Below the pieces are notes generated by a model, which ran no database searches, was not told the origin of the DNA, and was given only the letters and a program-made list of their open reading frames with translations. From positions 1 through 29,854 of IMG/VR virus record IMGVR_UViG_3300036814_000330: a DNA stretch of 29,854 nt; one strand, given 5' to 3'. Of the stretch, positions 29,084 through 29,854 are shown piece after piece. Both the position numbers and the translations under genes were made by a program. The DNA is from a virus. How positions within the stretch are numbered: the first letter of the stretch is position 1; the number at the start of each line of letters is the position of its first letter.

Positions 29084-29854
29084 GACTTCGCCTCTGTTTT
29101 TGGCTGGACTACTTTAGTCCAGACGTTTCGCCGGAAGGTATCGTCGCCGTCTCGAACATGAGCCGTTTCCGGGGTCCATCCGATTTCAGTCAGGAGCCCG
29201 GCGATCTTCGCTGGCTTGATCCGTACATTGTGATTCACCCAGATATAAGCGGACAGCCCGGAGTGACCCGTCGCAGAGAAGTAGACCCAGTCTGAGCCAT
29301 CAACCTCCCGTATGAACGGCTGTCGCTCCTGCGCTCGGGTTTTCCACTCGACTGACATATCGCCACCGAACGCCTCGAAATACTCGGAGAGGTATTCTTT
29401 CATTTGCGACGTCGCCTCGCCCTCAGATCCGACCCTGAGATGTGTAACACAGTTGAACAGCATTTGAGCGATGTTGTCCCAGGCGTCGACCTTCCGGCGT
29501 TTTACGACGAGGCCTGTCAGGTCGCCCATTACACGCCGGAACTTATTGGCTTCGAGAATCCCGGACGAGTCGCCGAGCTCCATTCGCTTCCCTCGCCAGT
29601 AGATCCGGTAGACGGCAGGGTCGGAGTCGGTCTTTGTGATCTTCGTTATCGGAGGTTTCACACCGATCAGCTCTGATATTTTCTCGAGCCTAGTTTCCGG
29701 AGTGGCATTGTCCGGGTCGATCCCGAGGCTCTCGTCGGCCTCCCTGATGTGCATCGGACGGCTTGCGTTGCTCGTCGCCTTCGAGACGGTGAGGTCGTAA
29801 TAGCCGGGGTGTTTTAGATCGGCGTTGCGTGTCTCTCGGCCTGCGCGAATTAGT
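29080..29854 (-). CDS. Unknown phage protein, 5' end cut by window edge
   Basis: An ATG at 29754 gives 224 residues, but the frame stays open and protein-like back to the right edge (LIRAGRETRNADLKHPGYYD ... NASRP), so the real start lies outside. Visible parts include an early segment ESLGIDPDNATPETRLEKIS, a beta part AVYRIYWRGKRMELGDSSGI, a helical middle (DNIAQMLFNCVTHLRVGSEG) and a C-terminal domain with SDWVYFSATGHSGLSAYIWV and NVRIKPAKIAGLLTEIGWTP, which has a winged-helix look. I do not recognise the family. Its position before the helicase suggests a replication-linked role; the join to the DPPY gene is an ATGA overlap. Confidence 0.62.
   Translation of the reverse strand, partial: LIRAGRETRNADLKHPGYYDLTVSKATSNASRPMHIREADESLGIDPDNATPETRLEKISELIGVKPPITKITKTDSDPAVYRIYWRGKRMELGDSSGILEANKFRRVMGDLTGLVVKRRKVDAWDNIAQMLFNCVTHLRVGSEGEATSQMKEYLSEYFEAFGGDMSVEWKTRAQERQPFIREVDGSDWVYFSATGHSGLSAYIWVNHNVRIKPAKIAGLLTEIGWTPETAHVRDGDDTFRRNVWTKVVQPKTEAKS

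Overview
The window looks like a contiguous piece of a tailed double-stranded DNA bacteriophage (Caudoviricetes) with siphovirus-type tail genes. Every gene I can support lies on the minus strand, so transcription runs from the right edge to the left edge. Genes are packed almost without gaps and are mostly joined by ATGA or TAATG stop/start overlaps. I saw no tRNA, rRNA, CRISPR array, insertion sequence, integrase or repressor. I cannot name the host; the mix of families resembles environmental phages. Both window edges cut genes: a tail fibre on the left and a gene of unknown function on the right.

Right part (about 22.0-29.9 kb), early and nucleic-acid genes. In order of transcription these are an edge-truncated unknown protein, a small protein with a DPPY motif, a 275-base control region (triple AGGGGAGAC repeat, a 9-bp hairpin and a candidate promoter), a UvrD/Rep-type SF1 helicase, and a Mom-like DNA-modification protein. 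A second candidate promoter then precedes a run of very small, often cysteine-rich proteins, several of 34-60 residues. A DnaQ-like 3'-5' exonuclease, a 41-residue one-helix membrane protein, a VRR-NUC nuclease preceded by a hairpin with a U-rich tail, and a PGDYG-type protein complete this part.

Middle (about 19.3-22.6 kb), DNA modification and packaging start. A ParB-like protein ends in a CxxC/CxC zinc knuckle. It is followed by two tandem beta-class DNA methyltransferases (TSPPY, then DPPYG) that share nearly the same first 40 residues and the same GTGGGTAA stop/start junction. Next come a cysteine-rich HNH-like protein and a small-terminase-like protein.

Head and connector (about 8-19.3 kb). 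The order is large terminase, portal fused to a Mu gpF-like domain, a Mu I-like protease/scaffold with a likely nested scaffold start, a decoration protein, major capsid protein, two further virion-type proteins, then an unexpected three-gene insert. The insert holds a Rossmann-fold protein resembling MptE/GT42 enzymes, a protein with a textbook C2H2 zinc finger, and a CMP-nonulosonate (sialic or pseudaminic acid) cytidylyltransferase. I infer a virion or host glycan-decoration cassette inside the structural operon. Head-tail connector genes follow, including two adjacent diverged copies of one gene.

Tail (about 1-8 kb). A gp10-like tail-completion protein and the tail tube protein lead to a tail-assembly chaperone with a clear programmed -1 frameshift site (A AAA AAA). 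A very short tape-measure protein (360 aa), one large hub/LamG-like protein and a repeat-containing fibre that runs into an S74-type chaperone domain at the edge finish the window. The most notable systems are the glycan cassette, the Mom/ParB/double-methyltransferase set and the frameshifted chaperone.
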